Below are positions 15,401 through 28,000 of a DNA stretch of 64,000 nucleotides, one piece after another (within the stretch, counting starts at the first letter, position 1; every line of letters starts with the position of its first letter). Origin of the DNA: Larus michahellis (lineage: Eukaryota; Chordata; Aves; Charadriiformes; Laridae); contig NC_133896.1 in assembly GCF_964199755.1 (NCBI RefSeq), positions 82,675,815 to 82,739,814 on the forward strand, given 5' to 3'. The position numbers and the translations under genes were made by a program. The notes beneath the pieces are model-generated. The model made no database searches. It was not told the origin of the DNA and saw only the letters and a list, made by a program, of their open reading frames with translations.

Positions 15401-18400
15401 ACATTAGCTACTACCAATTGCTAGTTGGAACTGTGACCTCTCTGTATGGGTTATTACAAACTCCCCATCGCTTTCAGGTATCTTTCCTCAGCTCAGGTGA
15501 TTGCAGTCCATATTTTACCTATAATATTGAAACTAAACTAACAGATTTTAAGAACAATATCCTGAAAGCTGCTTTGGGAAGTTTCTCTAGCTGTGTAGCC
15601 ACAACACTAACTGGTCAAACTTTTATTTTCTGTATGTTAAATATAAAAGTCTCTTTAAAGAAACTTGCGGATTTTGACAAATCTTCAATTCACAGGCTAG
15701 AGGGACTAAAAGTCCTGTGATCCTTCTAGGAAAGTTTGCTGGACTGGTTTTCAGTGGCACCCGTCATCTACTGCAGGGACCACCCCTGTGTGATCGGTAT
15801 CATGACACTGCACCGACAGACTTGTGTGGGTACTAAAGGGAAGAAGGGCAAGAAGTCGAGGACTGTTCCTATTCATTCTGAGGTAACTACTTTTCTGCAT
15901 TCATATTTCCCCACCACCATCTCCAAACCTGTATCTTCCCCAAGGTGAGAAGGGATGAACACTTTCAATAAAGTAAGTGCTTTACCTTCAGTTCCACCAG
16001 GCGGTGCTGTGGGGAGGAAATAACCGTTACTGGTGGGATGTTTTCAGGTAAGTTACCATCCCCCTCCCCGACATTTTTTAGCCCCCAACCATCCATGAGT
16101 CTTCCCTAAGCAATTCCCAGTGACTGCCCGTGACCCAACATCACAAGCAGCTCCTGCGTGGCAGGTGGTGCCCACTGCTGTTTGTAAGCACCAAAAGCAA
16201 CACGGAGACTAGCTGTCCACAGATGGATCACCTAGCTGGGCCAGGCACTGATCCAGAAGTCATGGAGGCAGCTCATAGCATTTTCAGACTTATTAAGGCT
16301 TCTTCCCTCTTGACTTACCGTTTCGTTGCTGGCAATAAATTTCTGATCCAAGGTAACAATTCGCAACTTGACTACAGAGCAAAAGAAAAACAGGACTGGC
16401 TGAAATGAAATCAAGTCTGTTAATAATAATAAGAATGGACGGCTAAGAAAGACGTGCCCATGTTCTTCACTGAGAGGATGTGAGCAGCAGCTAGAGCCAT
16501 CCACTCCTGGGCCTGTGCTCAAAGCCCTGCTAAGAGCTGGCAGCCTGCTAGAAAAGAAGTGGTAGGAGAGGCGGTGTGGGGTTTCTGGGAAAGCTGACTG
16601 TGCTGGTGAGAAACAGCATTTTTCTGGACATTGGACCTGTGGTGGGGCACTCAGTCTTGCCGGCAGTGAAAGTCATGCCAGTGGAAAGGGTGGAGAAACA
16701 CGGGGCAAAGAGCTGTACCCTGTGGTGATCTGAGCTGTGCCAGGGCAGTGGTGGGGCTTGCAGGACTGTGATCCTCGTCTGAGGAAATCTGTGGGAGAGA
16801 GAGGGATTTAGGGCACTGACAGACTATTGTGGCTTTGACTGGAGCAATCACGAATATAACACAGTGGTGTTGTTTGAACCTTTTCTCACACATCAGCCAA
16901 AACACACAAGCCCTGTTCACACTGGCATGCTGTCTGGCTAGTACTGGAGAAAACATGCACCATGCTGATGCAGGAGAGAAGTATTCCCAAATGCCTCAAA
17001 GAGTAGAAGGGAGATGAAGCCTGTGACCCATCTCCCTTGCAGAGCAGGCCCCACTCCAAGTGCTAGAGGATACCCCATATTTCATGGCCTGAGGACCGCT
17101 CTTTCTCTCACGAGACATGGCATTCTGCCCATACCAATCTGTCCAGGTTTGTACACAGATTTGTCTGTCTGGATAAAAGTCTTCTTGTCTGCGTGCTTGA
17201 TTAAGACTTTCTGTTTCTTCTGAAACTCTGAGTTGGCTTCCAGGACTGTGATAACAATAAAAGCCACTTCATCGGAATTTCCAACAGGAGGAGGGACCTG
17301 CAGGCACAGTTGTAACCATCATTCAGGATGGATCCCACTCGTGGATCCCCAGGCATTTGAAATAATGATTATAATACTGTTTTTATATTGCTCCAGAAGA
17401 GTAAAATATCAGTGGGGCTGGACTAGATGATCTCCAGAGGTCCCTTCCAACCCTACGATTCTGTGATTCTGTGTGATACTGGCAGACCTATATAAGCTGA
17501 AGCAGAAGATTCAGTGCCTAAGATGACCCCACAGGAAGACACAATTTTTTGCCTTCCTGCCCAGCAAGAGCAGAACTCATGCACTATCCACCCTACTGAC
17601 AACCCTTGAAAATACCTTCCTCACCTGGAAGGTTGTGCAATGAAAGAAGGTGAGCTGAGAGATGGACTGAGTGATCACAGTCTCATTCCCAGCTTTGCTC
17701 TGCAAGGTTACTGTCACATGGATTGGGACTGCTTGCTTTCTGCTGAGCTGGAGGCACACTGTCTCTGAGAAGGGGTAGTAGAGCTGTGTTGGTATTGCCA
17801 CGGCATAATTTCTATTAAAAAAGAAAAAAAGAAAAGTCAGGTGAAACTGTTGTCTAAAAAGACAGGTTTTGGCCATAGGGTTTGGGTACCTCCTAATAAG
17901 ACTTCTGGTCTCTTCATTCCACTGTCATGACGCCAGTGGGACAGGATCACACCGTTCTTCTCATCTATGGGTACTACAGCCATTAACACTGAGTCTGCAC
18001 GACATGTCGCGTGCACATGTAAAAAGATGAAGTCATTGCTTCCAAAACTGAAAGTCAAAATAAAGTGAATAGACCTCCCCATGTCACCCAAGGAATCAGC
18101 AACAGAGCTTGGCTACCTTGCAGCACTTCAGCTTTTTCACTGAACCACACTATGTATCACCATCAGCTTGCTTGGTTGGTTTTCTGCTTTCTGTCCTATC
18201 AGCTACTCTGGGGCTTGGAACCAACGCCATGCGTATGGGACCCAGTGCCCCAGCTTCATGTCCCAGATACAGAGCCTCATCAGCACATTCTCTTCAGCTG
18301 ACTCTTCTGTCCTCCTTGCTCTTTTCTGCCAGATCTCACACCTCTGTGGCTTCTCTGTGGCTTCTCCATAGCTGTGCCCATGGATAACACCAAGAAGCTG

Positions 18401-20020
18401 TTCATATTGTTGGGGTTTTTTTCATCTTATACTGCACTGCAGCAGCTAGGACCAAAGAAGAGCCAACATTCAAGCAGGTTTGAAAACTCTTTATCGCTGA
18501 CTCCTGCTTACTGTCTCTGGGCAGGTTCAGCCAACAGCCTATTTTGCAGCTGCAGGAGGGCAGGGCCTGGAAAGATCAGAACAGCAAGAGGCAGGGACAT
18601 GACCTGCTGGCAGTCCTTAGCTGGAGATCAGCACCCTGGCAAGAGGGAGTCAAAGTCCTGCTGGCCAGGAGCTTTGAGTGCTTTTTCACACTTGAGTGCT
18701 GTCGAGCTGCCTTGAGCAACTTGTCTGCTGCTAGTATTAGGGGGTCTGATAGCAGATGCCAATGACGTTTTGATTTTCCTACTTAAGCTGACTCATGGCA
18801 CCTCCCCTCTGCCACTGGGACAAAGGATGGGATAAGCACTAAAGGCTTACTGCTTGAACCTCCCATACCTCCCTTGTTTCTAATGACCCTTTATTCTGGA
18901 ATATTTTCTTACACCTCTTTGACAATTCAACCCTTGCCCTTGCCTTCTGAGCTATAAAAGTACAAGACAGCATCTCTGAGGCTGTCATTAAAGGATCCCA
19001 AGACCCAAACTGGATTACTTTCTCATGAACCTACAAAAAACATTGGTGTACAGGTGGGACAGCAGAAAGCCTACTGAAGCAAGCAGTATTTTCATAAAGC
19101 AAAGCTTCATGCTGAAGGGAACAGTGGGAAACAGGCAGCAGTAAAGCATCATTTGAGCGGGAGCTGTGTCAGGCTGTGGACCATGTCCTAGAGGAAGGGG
19201 CTATGCTCCCACTGGAAAGGATTTTTAAAATTAGACTTGTGCGTGCCACACCACACACGGCAGGAGGGATCCAGCTATGACCCAGTGACATGTTTCCCAC
19301 TGGAACACCTACTGTCTGAGCACAGCCATGTTTCTGTCTGCATTTACGCCATGGCTGCAAAAGCAAAAAGCCTTCAAAAAGCAAAAGCAAGTTCACAAGC
19401 CAGTATATCACAGCAGTGCCTGCTGGAAGAGGAGCTGCATTCCTGGTAAAGTATATGACGAGAAGCAGTGCTGGTAATTGTCCTCGACAGAGATCTGAGA
19501 AAAGGCATGGAGGGAGCAGATGGCCAGCGAAGCCAGAACGAACACACTGCTTTACAAAGAGCATCCCTATTAGATACCTCGGGCTCATGCGTGCCCAGTT
19601 TGTAAAGGCACCCAGCTTTGTCCACTAAAGATTTAAATGGTGATCTATGACTCTGGGGAGAAAAGCATAGCCCGAAAGGAAATATATTCCAGAGCACAAC
19701 AGGAGTTGTTCTGCCTGAGTCCTTGCAGAAATACACAGTCTACATGAAAGGCACTGAAGGGAGAGCCAAGTAGTAGGGAGAGTGTGAGGGGAGGGCACAT
19801 GAGAACCAAGTGAAACCTTGGGAATATGAGAAATTATGCCTCTCTGGAAAAACACTCCTGGTCTTAGGACTTCTGTTTCTGTCACACCTCCACCCCCCCA
19901 GGATTCCCCACAGACCAGAGCACGTATGCGAAGCAGCTGAGGTTCTTACAGCGTTGCAGGCGTTCCAGCCGTGCTAGGTAGGAGAAGGATGCTGCCCCAC
20001 AGGAAAGCGACGCTCCACAT
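348..20020 (-). CDS. Alpha-2-macroglobulin-like protein (A2ML1-like), 25 coding exons, 3' end beyond the left edge
   Basis: Secreted broad-spectrum protease inhibitor of the A2M family: a protease cuts the bait region, the thioester fires and the protease is trapped. Exons from 5' to 3': 20020-19950, 17811-17625, 17297-17135, 16371-16319, 16006-15986, 14350-14197, 13783-13699, 13143-13023, 12203-12086, 10996-10887, 10539-10369, 9042-8818, 8686-8623, 8126-7981, 7825-7676, 6800-6603, 5910-5823, 5197-5044, 3223-2995, 2666-2543, 2366-2245, 1832-1781, 1400-1317, 931-755, 429-348. All have AG/GT borders, and phases join without a stop to about 1050 codons. Recognisable segments are [11 protein letters not shown] (residues ~130-140), [44 protein letters not shown] and [21 protein letters not shown] and the segment around LQAAPGSLC favour A2ML1 over A2M. 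The rest of the thioester domain and the receptor-binding domain lie left of position 1. Weakest point: the junction between exons 17 and 18. The exact orthologue is not certain. Confidence 0.9.
755..931 (-). CDS. Minus-strand gene exon 24: thioester exon
   Basis: 177 nt, phase 1 to phase 1, identical in length to exon 25 of the plus-strand gene. It encodes [16 protein letters not shown] and then SSGCGEQNM. The Cys and Gln that form the internal beta-Cys-gamma-Glu thioester are encoded within 861-875. The thioester is therefore kept, unlike classical chicken ovostatin, which lacks the Cys. Confidence 0.92.
3740..4837 (+). mobile_element. CR1 LINE fragment with reverse-transcriptase remains
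   Basis: Lies in the minus-strand gene's intron between exons 19 and 18, antisense to it. Degraded coding remnants read FSKAFDTV (3' part of the RT domain), [10 protein letters not shown] and VEPHLEYCV (C-terminal CR1 motifs), in different frames. The end at GGATTCTGTGATTTT is the CR1 3' tail. It is interrupted by stops and frameshifts, so it is inactive. Confidence 0.85.
5044..6800 (-). CDS. Minus-strand gene exons 16-18: bait region
   Basis: Exon 16 (6800-6603, 66 codons) starts [11 protein letters not shown] and is rich in Ser, Thr, Pro and Tyr, as expected for an exposed protease target. Exon 17 (from 5910) starts [18 protein letters not shown], the counterpart of the Gly-Leu..Lys-Ile..Cys stretch that follows the bait in A2M. 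Exon 18 (5197-5044) is acidic ([14 protein letters not shown]) and returns to the conserved [10 protein letters not shown]. The exon 17 donor is ambiguous. One choice is 5823, phase 1, weak GTACAT, pairing with the acceptor at 5197. The other is 5785, phase 0, strong CGG/GTAACA, pairing with an AG that gives an exon start at 5186. Both pairs keep the frame. Confidence 0.65.
14750..14988 (+). mobile_element. CR1 LINE 3' end with octamer tail
   Basis: Contains the conserved CR1 3' segment (AAGTTCTTCACCATGAGGGT, GGTTGCCCAGAGAGGTGGTG, GGCCAGGCTGGATGGGGC) and ends in overlapping ATTCTATG octamers at 14961-14987. It sits in the intron between exons 6 and 5 of the minus-strand gene, antisense. This is the clearest avian marker in the window. 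Confidence 0.93.
17414..17475 (+). mobile_element. Short CR1 3'-end fragment
   Basis: Only about 60 nt remain: GGACTAGATGATCTCCAGAG, CCCTTCCAACCCTACGATTC and two TTCTGTGA-type repeats. Intronic, between exons 3 and 2 of the minus-strand gene. Confidence 0.8.
17625..17811 (-). CDS. Minus-strand gene exon 2: first macroglobulin (MG1) domain
   Basis: Begins [14 protein letters not shown] and ends FFHCTTFQ, the family pattern of a beta-sandwich MG1 start and a Cys before the FQ/VP exon border. The acceptor lies behind a pyrimidine tract and the donor is GTGAGG. Length is 187 nt, against 184 nt in the plus-strand paralogue. Confidence 0.85.
19950..20020 (-). CDS. Minus-strand gene exon 1: start codon and signal peptide
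   Basis: Start chosen at 20020-20018 because [19 protein letters not shown] is a compact signal peptide ending in a plausible cleavage site. An in-frame ATG at 20047 would add a polar nine-residue leader (MEGFDLQSA). The exon ends in phase 2 before a GTAAGA donor, the same phase as exon 1 of the plus-strand paralogue. Confidence 0.8.
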
Positions 20021-21988
20021 AGCTGATTGCAGGTCAAATCCCTCCATGGAAAGCTTAGCCTCTCCTCTGTCCCCCCTCGGCCCCTGCTTCTGCTGTCTTC
20101 CTTCTTCCCTCTCCCCCTCATCCAGAGCTGAAGGACTATGCAGCTCCTGCCCTGACAGAGTGCCTGTCTCTCTCTTGGCTTCAAAACCAAGGAGGTGGAA
20201 ATCATGCGGCGCGTGGCTGGGGCTGGGATGTGGGCGGGTGGGAGGGGTGGAGACAGCGTTCATTGCCTACAGAGCAAAGGCGCTCACCTTGAGGCTTGGT
20301 TGATATTTCTCTGGGGAACGTCTTGCTCTGTCTTCTGTAGCACAGCTGACAGCAGCACAAGTGCTCAGTTAGCGTATTTGGTCCAGGGGCCCGATTTCTA
20401 TACAGGTATCTTTACTGGGATTTCATCAGAAATGCGCTGGGACAAATCCATTCTTTGTGATGTCAGAGGATTTTGCTTCAAGGTTCTTCTTCTGTAGAAC
20501 TTCTTTTTTACGTATCATTTACTTCTTACTGAAATGTCACTCCTGCCCTCCAACCCTCCGGCCAGACCATCCCAGGGCTTCACACACAGCTCTGCCAGTG
20601 CCCCCATTCCTCCCTGGCGGAAGGGAAGAACTTTAGCATGTTATTATCTTTTTGTTGTCTGTCTGTTTTCATTTAACTTTAGAGGCAGCCAGCTTGATGA
20701 CCATTCAGAGATGCAGAGCCATGGGGAGTGTTTCTGAAATCAGACAGAACTCAAATTGTTTTTCGTCCTGCTAGTTCAGGCTTGAAGTCCAAATGTTGTT
20801 GATTTCGGAGAATCAAATACGCTCCTAGATCAGTGACATACAGTGCTTTAAACCTGCAGATTATCTGCAATGTCAGAGCTAGGTTAAAGGCTAGTGTGTT
20901 CCTGCTACATCAGACTGTGCACTAAGAGGGTAGATGCTAAGGACACACAGCGACTGTGCCAAAGTAAATCCCGGGGATTGCTTCAGCTGGCAGCAAAGAG
21001 TGGGTGGATGGCAAATTCACTCCATATTGTGTACTTTTGGTTATGCTCTGCAAAAATGCAGATGGGGCCAGGGTAGGACAAAGACATCCACCTTCAAATG
21101 ACGTAACTAGAGGGCAAATAACGTCCAAGCCCTGTTCACTTCTCTGCTGCCACCCAGGAAAAGGAAATACAGGGTTGCAGTGCCTGAGAAGAGCCTGGAG
21201 GAGGCGGGTGGTAGTGTCAGTGTGGAACTACCTTATGGCTGGAGGAAGCTGGCAGAAGATTGGACACCTGGCTTGGAAGGATGTAAAGTAGAGATTTGCT
21301 AAAATATGTGGGGACTTAAAATGCCTTGCCTTATTTGGAAAGGCTTTACTGTAGAGCTATGAGGGGATTTGGCAGTGGGTGGCAGGAGCAGTCCTGGAAA
21401 AGGTTCTGTACCCAGGAGGATCAGACATGGCTGGGATGGATGGGTGGACAGAGGCAGTGATGGAGGGAATGGAGGTGAATTGAAAGGTTTTTACTCCAAG
21501 CTCTGATTAAATACTGGATGAGGGGAGGATCACTAAAGATGCACAGAGAGAGTACTGAGGATGCTTTTTACAAGCTGAGGGCAGTAGCATGTGTGCAGCT
21601 TTGGCTGCCATCAGATGCTACAGCCAGGATCCAGACCATTCACAGCTGAGATGAGTTTTTCTCCTAAGTCCCTTTCTGCCTGGGTTAGAAGTCGCCCACC
21701 CCACATCTGCCCCTCAGTGCTCTGGCACTCCATGGCCTGGAATGCCATCTGAATGTAGATGTGGGTGGAGAACTGCGTGGTGTGGCCTTTACTCTGCTGT
21801 TGGTGGAAGCAAGTAAATATTAGCTAATGTCATTAGCCTGGAAGAGATACTATCTCCATATATCAACTTCCCCACTCTTTGGACTTAAGAGCATCTGAGG
21901 GGGGTATTTAGGATTGCTCCAGCCCATCAGTACAGGCAGTTCTCTCCTCCTGTGTGGATATTGTCAGCTGTCTGTCCCAGACCGAGCA
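20021..21988. promoter_or_regulatory. Shared intergenic region between two divergent A2M-family genes
   Basis: 1968 bp lie between the two start codons. It must hold the 5' UTRs and promoters of both genes unless distal noncoding exons exist. I see no CpG island, no RNA gene and no further A2M exon. The part next to the minus-strand gene (20040-20260) is C/T-rich with runs of C on the plus strand. Inference from gene geometry only; no transcription factor site is claimed. Confidence 0.5.
21905..21913 (+). promoter_or_regulatory. Possible TATA-like element of the plus-strand gene
   Basis: GTATTTAGG lies about 80 nt upstream of the ATG at 21989, which would place a start site near 21935 and give a short 5' UTR. 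The match to TATAAA is imperfect and no other support is visible. Confidence 0.25.
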
Positions 21989-22056
21989 ATGGGAGCACCA
22001 GTGCTCCTCTTAGCCCTGACCCTATTCCCAGTCGCAGCCGCAGCAAGCCTGGAACC
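21989..22056 (+). CDS. Plus-strand gene exon 1: signal peptide
   Basis: Encodes [20 protein letters not shown] then LE and two bases of a Pro codon; a Leu-rich core and an Ala-rich cleavage site make a classic signal peptide. Ends in phase 2 before GTGAGA. Joining to 22690 gives [15 protein letters not shown], the family MG1 start. Confidence 0.88.
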
Positions 22057-25000
22057 GTGAGATTATCTCCTTTTGATTTTGGGGGGCTTGGTGGAAGGGA
22101 CTGTCATTGAAGGGTGATGCTGGGTCGCTGCACTGTTTAGCATCACAGAACTGGACGGCGGGGGCCTTGTTCTCAGGGAGGCTGGGCAGAAGCAGCTCCT
22201 ACTGTGTCCCGTTGGGGAGCTGGGTGTCGAGCACCACTGCAGGCGAAGCCCCTGGTGTTTGCTTGTGCAGGCACTGCACACACCACAAAGCTACAGAAGC
22301 CACACGTTTTGCCTCTGTTCACCCTGTGCTGGTGGGGGAGAAGTTTGGTTGTGAGGACCGAAGCCTTATGCCTCCCCCACTGAGTCTTTGTCTTCGTTCC
22401 TCACACAGTCTTACTCTGTGTGTTTGCAACTGGAGTATTGTACGCTGGGCAGCTGTGTTCTGGCTGGTGGCAAGGTGGTGACAGATAGATATCAGGAGCT
22501 CTCTAGTTCCACATTGGGAGTGTTGCTTCTTTCTGGTATGGTAAGGGAGCTGCACTACGGTTCCTTCACTGCAGGCCTCCAGACATTTCTGACCCCTGGT
22601 CTATCTCTTCATGAAAGCAGCAGAACTGGATTCTGGCCTGTCCACCTCAGCCTCTGAATTGTTTTTGCACATCTCCTGCTCTCTTCTAGTCACTATATGG
22701 TGGTGTTCCCTGCTGTCATTCACTATTCCCAAGAGGAGAAGCTCTACATTCACTTCAGCTCCCTGGCTGGGGCCGTCCACCTGGCTGTCACCTTGGAGGT
22801 TAAAACCCAGAATTACACACTGGTGGAACAGGACGTGGAGAAGCCAGGCACTTTTCAGTGCATCACCTTCCAGGTAAGTGTAGCTATGGCTCCTGATTTG
22901 GCAGTGGCTGCTCTCACCGTCACTTCAGACAGTAGCCCACCACTTCTCTGATACGCTGTCTTTTGCTTTGCCATGGGTTGCAAGCAGATTAAGGGTATTT
23001 CCTTACCAGCACCACGCAAAATACAACAGTGTCCTGGAGCCTAGCAAAGTAGGGAATCTTTCCAGTGTGGATAACAGCCCATTCTTTTGATCTGTACCAG
23101 CCCATTTCCTCCTACTTAAAGGCTGATGGAAAACATTTATTTTCCGTTTACTCAGTGTTTAGTCCCTAAAAATGCTTGTGTAACACAGTGCGAGTAAATG
23201 CATTGGGAATACATTCTTTTCATCCGTGCTTCCTCAGAAGCCTGCGCCTCCAGCTCCAAGAGCACCATTCTGCTCTAAAGCTGCATCTATATTGCAAGAT
23301 GTAGCTGCAGCCTGCGTAGGCATTGAGCTTGCTTTAATTTAGCTGTGATGGGTGGTGATGGCGCTGAATCCACAATGAACTGAATTTTACCTAGGCAGTC
23401 TGGATATTTCTAGGGCGGCCTGAGTTCCTGTCGTTGCAACTTTGCTGCTCTAGTTAGCTTAACTAGACACACTCATGCTGCGGCACAAATACAGGACCCT
23501 CAGTTGCATTTCTGGAGAGCCATGGAGATGTGTCTGGTGCCGAGGCTCTACAAACTGCCCCTGTCTTCCTCAGCACCATACAAAGTTGCTGTGCCTACAC
23601 CCTGATCGTCCTGCAGATTCAGCAGAACTCAAGGAGGGGCTGTAGTCACGTCTGGTTCTTGCATCAACAAGACAATAATTAACTAAGTGTTTGGTGTCAG
23701 CCCTTAGGAGAGAGCAAGTCCTGGCTCTGGAAAGCCAAGGTAGTCTGCTGTTAGCAAGAAGAACCTTTCTCCTGGTGAGCTCGGTCTTTTTGATACTGAG
23801 ATGTCCTGGTTTTGCCTGATCTCTTCTCCTGTTACTGTCTTGGTCAGCTCCAGATCTGACTTCCCTATGCTTTTTCTTGGTTTCATAAAAATCTCACATT
23901 TATGTGAAATGGGAGAATGACATGTCAGTTGGTTCACTCTCGAGTTCATGACCAAGAGACAGGCAGTGACTGCTTCTTCTCCCTATAATGACAAGCGGGT
24001 TAGAGACAGAGTGATACAGTGGAATTTGGACTCTCAAGTTCAGGGATTTTTTGACAGTGAGATGATGTCTTACATCTGTGATAAGATGCAAAGTCTCTGA
24101 TGAATTTGTTTTCCATTTCGTTTATTGATCAAACTAGGTGCCAGAGTTCATCCTCGGGGAAAAAGATGATTCCACATCACACGTAAGACACCTCCCTTGG
24201 CTGCCTCTTTTACAAATTAGAGGGCTTCAGCCTCTCCTGTATCTGAGCCATGTTAATGTTGGAGATGCAAGGTGGGAAAGGTAGTAAAGGGGGGAAATAA
24301 ATGCAGAAATAGGCAATTATGACAAGAAGAAAGGCAGAGAAAAGAGAATGAGGAAACTGGGGAGCACAGAGAGGACTATGACCAGGGAAAAGAGAAAACT
24401 AAATCAAAGGAGGGGAAGGGAGGAGAGGCAAGTTGGAGATTTTGGTAGGACAGGTGCCTCTGTTTCTCCTTTAAGCTACTTGTAGTCTCAGGCAGTTTGT
24501 TTTTTTTTTTAAACTGACAGACAGAGAAGGTGGTTTCTCTGCATGTCCTGATCCACAGCGGGGACAATGTGCTTTTTGAGGGTCGCAAGAAGGTTCTGGT
24601 AAAGCCCCAGAAAAATGTAATTCTGGTAGAGACAGACAAGGGCTTATACAAACCTGGAGAAACAGGTAAGGCAAGAAGGTGGCACACGGAAATGGGGAGG
24701 GAAGGGTCAAGGTAGTAGCCACATCTAGGGGGAAGACTTCACCAAGTGCAGCAAGCTAACCTTGTTGGAGATGGAAGAAAGCAGATCTCTATTATCAGAT
24801 GTTTCCAGCAATCTCTTGTTTTTTGAAAGCTGTTGTTAATATTTGAGAAAAGCCTAGAGTGACAGTTCCAAGCTGTAGAAATACAGTGAGTTACTCCACA
24901 GTCTTCACAAAATGAACAGAATGTAGACAGAAGAACCCCAATGGTTAGCACATCATTGTAATCTTTCCACGTAAAGGCAGTGAGTTTCTACAGCCCACAG

Positions 25001-28000
25001 CTGCATATAAGCCTCCCAGACAAAGTCATTTGGGGTAGGAGATGCTGGGGTGGGCTGTCTGGGGAAAGACCCGAGTACCTCTGAGGTAAACAGATAGACA
25101 TGAATATTAGGACACAGAAAAGGAGACGCTGATTTGTGCAAGAACATGTTGCAGACAAAATGCTTTACTATCCTTTTCTTCACATCTCCAGTGAAATTTC
25201 GAATTGTGAACCTCGACGAGGACCTTAAGGTCATTAAAAACGAGGTGAGTGTCACCTTGTGCTTTTCTAGAAGTAGGAGCCTCAGCATGAGACACATTGA
25301 GAGGCTCATGAAAAAGACATCTCCCTTCATGCCTGTTAAACCATAAGAACAAATGATCTTTAAAGGTAAACCACTCATCCAGTGGTCCCTTGGAGAAAGA
25401 CTGCAGTGTAAGATAGCACAGAGGGAGGAGGAGACCTAGTGTGGGGTCTGGATGGGGCAAAACTTTCTGGTCAGCGTCCCGCATCAGGCACTGCTATTAA
25501 TACTGCTTCACATGGATGCTGTTTTGCTCTGTACAAAACTGAGTTTGTGTTTCTCTTTTTTTTTTTTTTTTTTTTTTACAGTATTCCCAGATATGGCTGC
25601 AGGTAAGTGACAAAGAACTGACCAAAGAGAGATGTCTGCCTCTTCTACTGTGCCCTTTCATTCCTGAGCACAGTTGTGCCACAAATGTAACTTCCCAAGT
25701 TTATGGTTATGGCTCAGGCTCAGCTGAAGTCTACTGGGTCAGCCTGGGTTCTTCATTCAGACTAGCACCTCTGTGATGCACATAGCTGATCTAGAGGCAA
25801 GGCAGTAATGAACCTTTGCCCAACACTTTGTTTGCACAGAGTACAAAGCACAAGGCTAAGTGCTCAGTAGATGCAGCACAGCTGCTTCTCTTTCCCGCGG
25901 TGTTATGGTGTTACAGCACTTCCCGGTATCTTTGGTGTTATTGGCAGCCTTTGCAATTCAAAAGTTCAGTAAAAAGATGCTGGAGGGAGGAGCAGGAATC
26001 TCACACGGTGATCTGGCGTCCTCTCTACTGGGGCAAGGATAAGCCCTTGTAGTGGCTTCTTGTGCCTGAGTATGGCTGCATCCACCAGGTACTCATGCTC
26101 TCAGTGCGACTTGGTGGCTCTGCATGTCCTTTCCCAAATAGGATCCTGAAGATAACCGGATTGCTGAGTGGCTGAACGTAAAGTCAAGACACGGCATTGT
26201 GGATCTATCCTTCCCCCTGGCCTCTGAAGCGCCCCTTGGAGAGTATACCATCTCAGTGGATCAAGATATGGCTGAAAAAACCTTCAATGTTGATGAATAT
26301 GGTGAGACTCGGACAACAGAGGTGAGGGAAAAGCTGTATGGGTAGCTGGAGAAGACAGCCGGGCGATGTGGCCATGTTCATCAGACCTTTTCCCCTGGGA
26401 GAACAGCAGACTGGGGACAGGGACAGATGGGTCTGTGCTCACATCTCATGCTGGGCTGGAGGTTCTGCAGCTGCATAGGGTACAAAGGAGAGGCTGTGGT
26501 CTGACATCTCGTTCTAGCTGCGGCTAAGCCCCGTGATGAGCGCATTCTGCCACCCATTGTTACCCTCTTCTAAGCTAGGTTTACTATCCACTCCAGTCAG
26601 CTGTTATAGTAGGATGCAGCATCATGTTTTAGTCTCATTCAGTTGCAGTGATGTAGGTGAGGACAAAACCCTGTACCATTTAAAATGTTTATGCTTCACT
26701 GAGCTCGAGTAGAAAGCAATCTCATGTGCAATTGTAGCAGCAAGAAGAGAGTGGTGTGGCTGAACCCTATTGCAGCATGGTGTTGAACAACTGGGGACAT
26801 TACTGTCTCTCCGCCCACCTGGACTGCAGCTGTAACAGAACTTACAGTCAGTGCCCATACTCTGCTTTTTTGCCTCCATCTTTATCTTCCTCTCTTCTAT
26901 GCAGTGCTGAAAAAATTTGAAATAAATATTGAGCACCCTCCATTTATCACTACAGTGGATGAGGAATTTCAGCTGACGGTCTGCGGCAAGTGAGTACATG
27001 ATACTGTCGTGATCTCTGGCTTTCAACTCCACAATCACGTCCAGATTGCCCATAGCTGAGAAGTGGCCTTCCAGTATGATGTTCTTGCATTACCCTGTGG
27101 TTGGAGGAGTCAGATCAGTCTCTGGAATGGGGTCCTTCTCACACCTGGTCATTTACCGTGAGGCTGAAGGAGACTAAGAATGCTGGGAATAGTGGGTGGA
27201 GAGGGATGCAAACTGATCTTAAGAGACAAGCTGAAGTTCCTGAGCAAACAAGGTACAAAGCTCTCCCGGGTTCCACTTCCCCCCAATGAGGGTGGGGGAT
27301 GGTTTGGATCAATATTTCTGCTGAAGTGGCCAGTCTTCAGGTGAATGTTTCTCCCCTTTGACACAGGTATACCTTTGGGAAGCCCGTTCAAGGGAAAACA
27401 GATATTACTTTTGTCACAGCATACCAGTTCTTGGAAGGCAATTTAGCAAATTCTACTCAGATGAGGAAGCAAAGCAGCTGGGTATGTGAACAAATAGGAA
27501 AGTGGAAAGTATATCCTGCTGGAAATGTATGGCCTGTCCTCTTAACCTGCCTCAATGCACCTCTGATGTGCACCAACCAGATTAATGTGGTGTCTTCCCG
27601 CTTGTGAGTCCTGATCAGACCATTGATTCCTCTTGCTGTGACTCTATCACTTGGGCTCCAGCTGCCCATATCTGACTCAGTGTTTCAGGAGAAGGTGTAA
27701 ACTCTGTGTAAGTAATGACCTCTGGGGTCTGTATCCCTCTGATCCCAAGGGTTTGTATCATACTCTATGCAATCCTGTGACTGCTCCCGCCAATAAGCAG
27801 GCTATCAGAGCATCAGATGGTCTGTGGCTTAATGCCCTGTTTCTTGCTGTATCCATGTAGTTAATGGGTCATCTTGACCTTGCAAGTCTCCTGTCTGAGA
27901 TTATGTCCGTGCTGGTTACATTTTCTGCACATTTGTGGTTAAGATCCACACTCAGTTTTCCCCATGGCTTTCAGACGCAGCTCTCTCAGCCTGAAAGTCA

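Noticed and set aside
348-20020. Assigning the minus-strand gene as ovostatin (OVST)
   Set aside because: It keeps GCGEQ, whereas classical chicken ovostatin lacks the thioester Cys, and several segments ([25 protein letters not shown]) fit A2ML1 better. The symbol is left blank.
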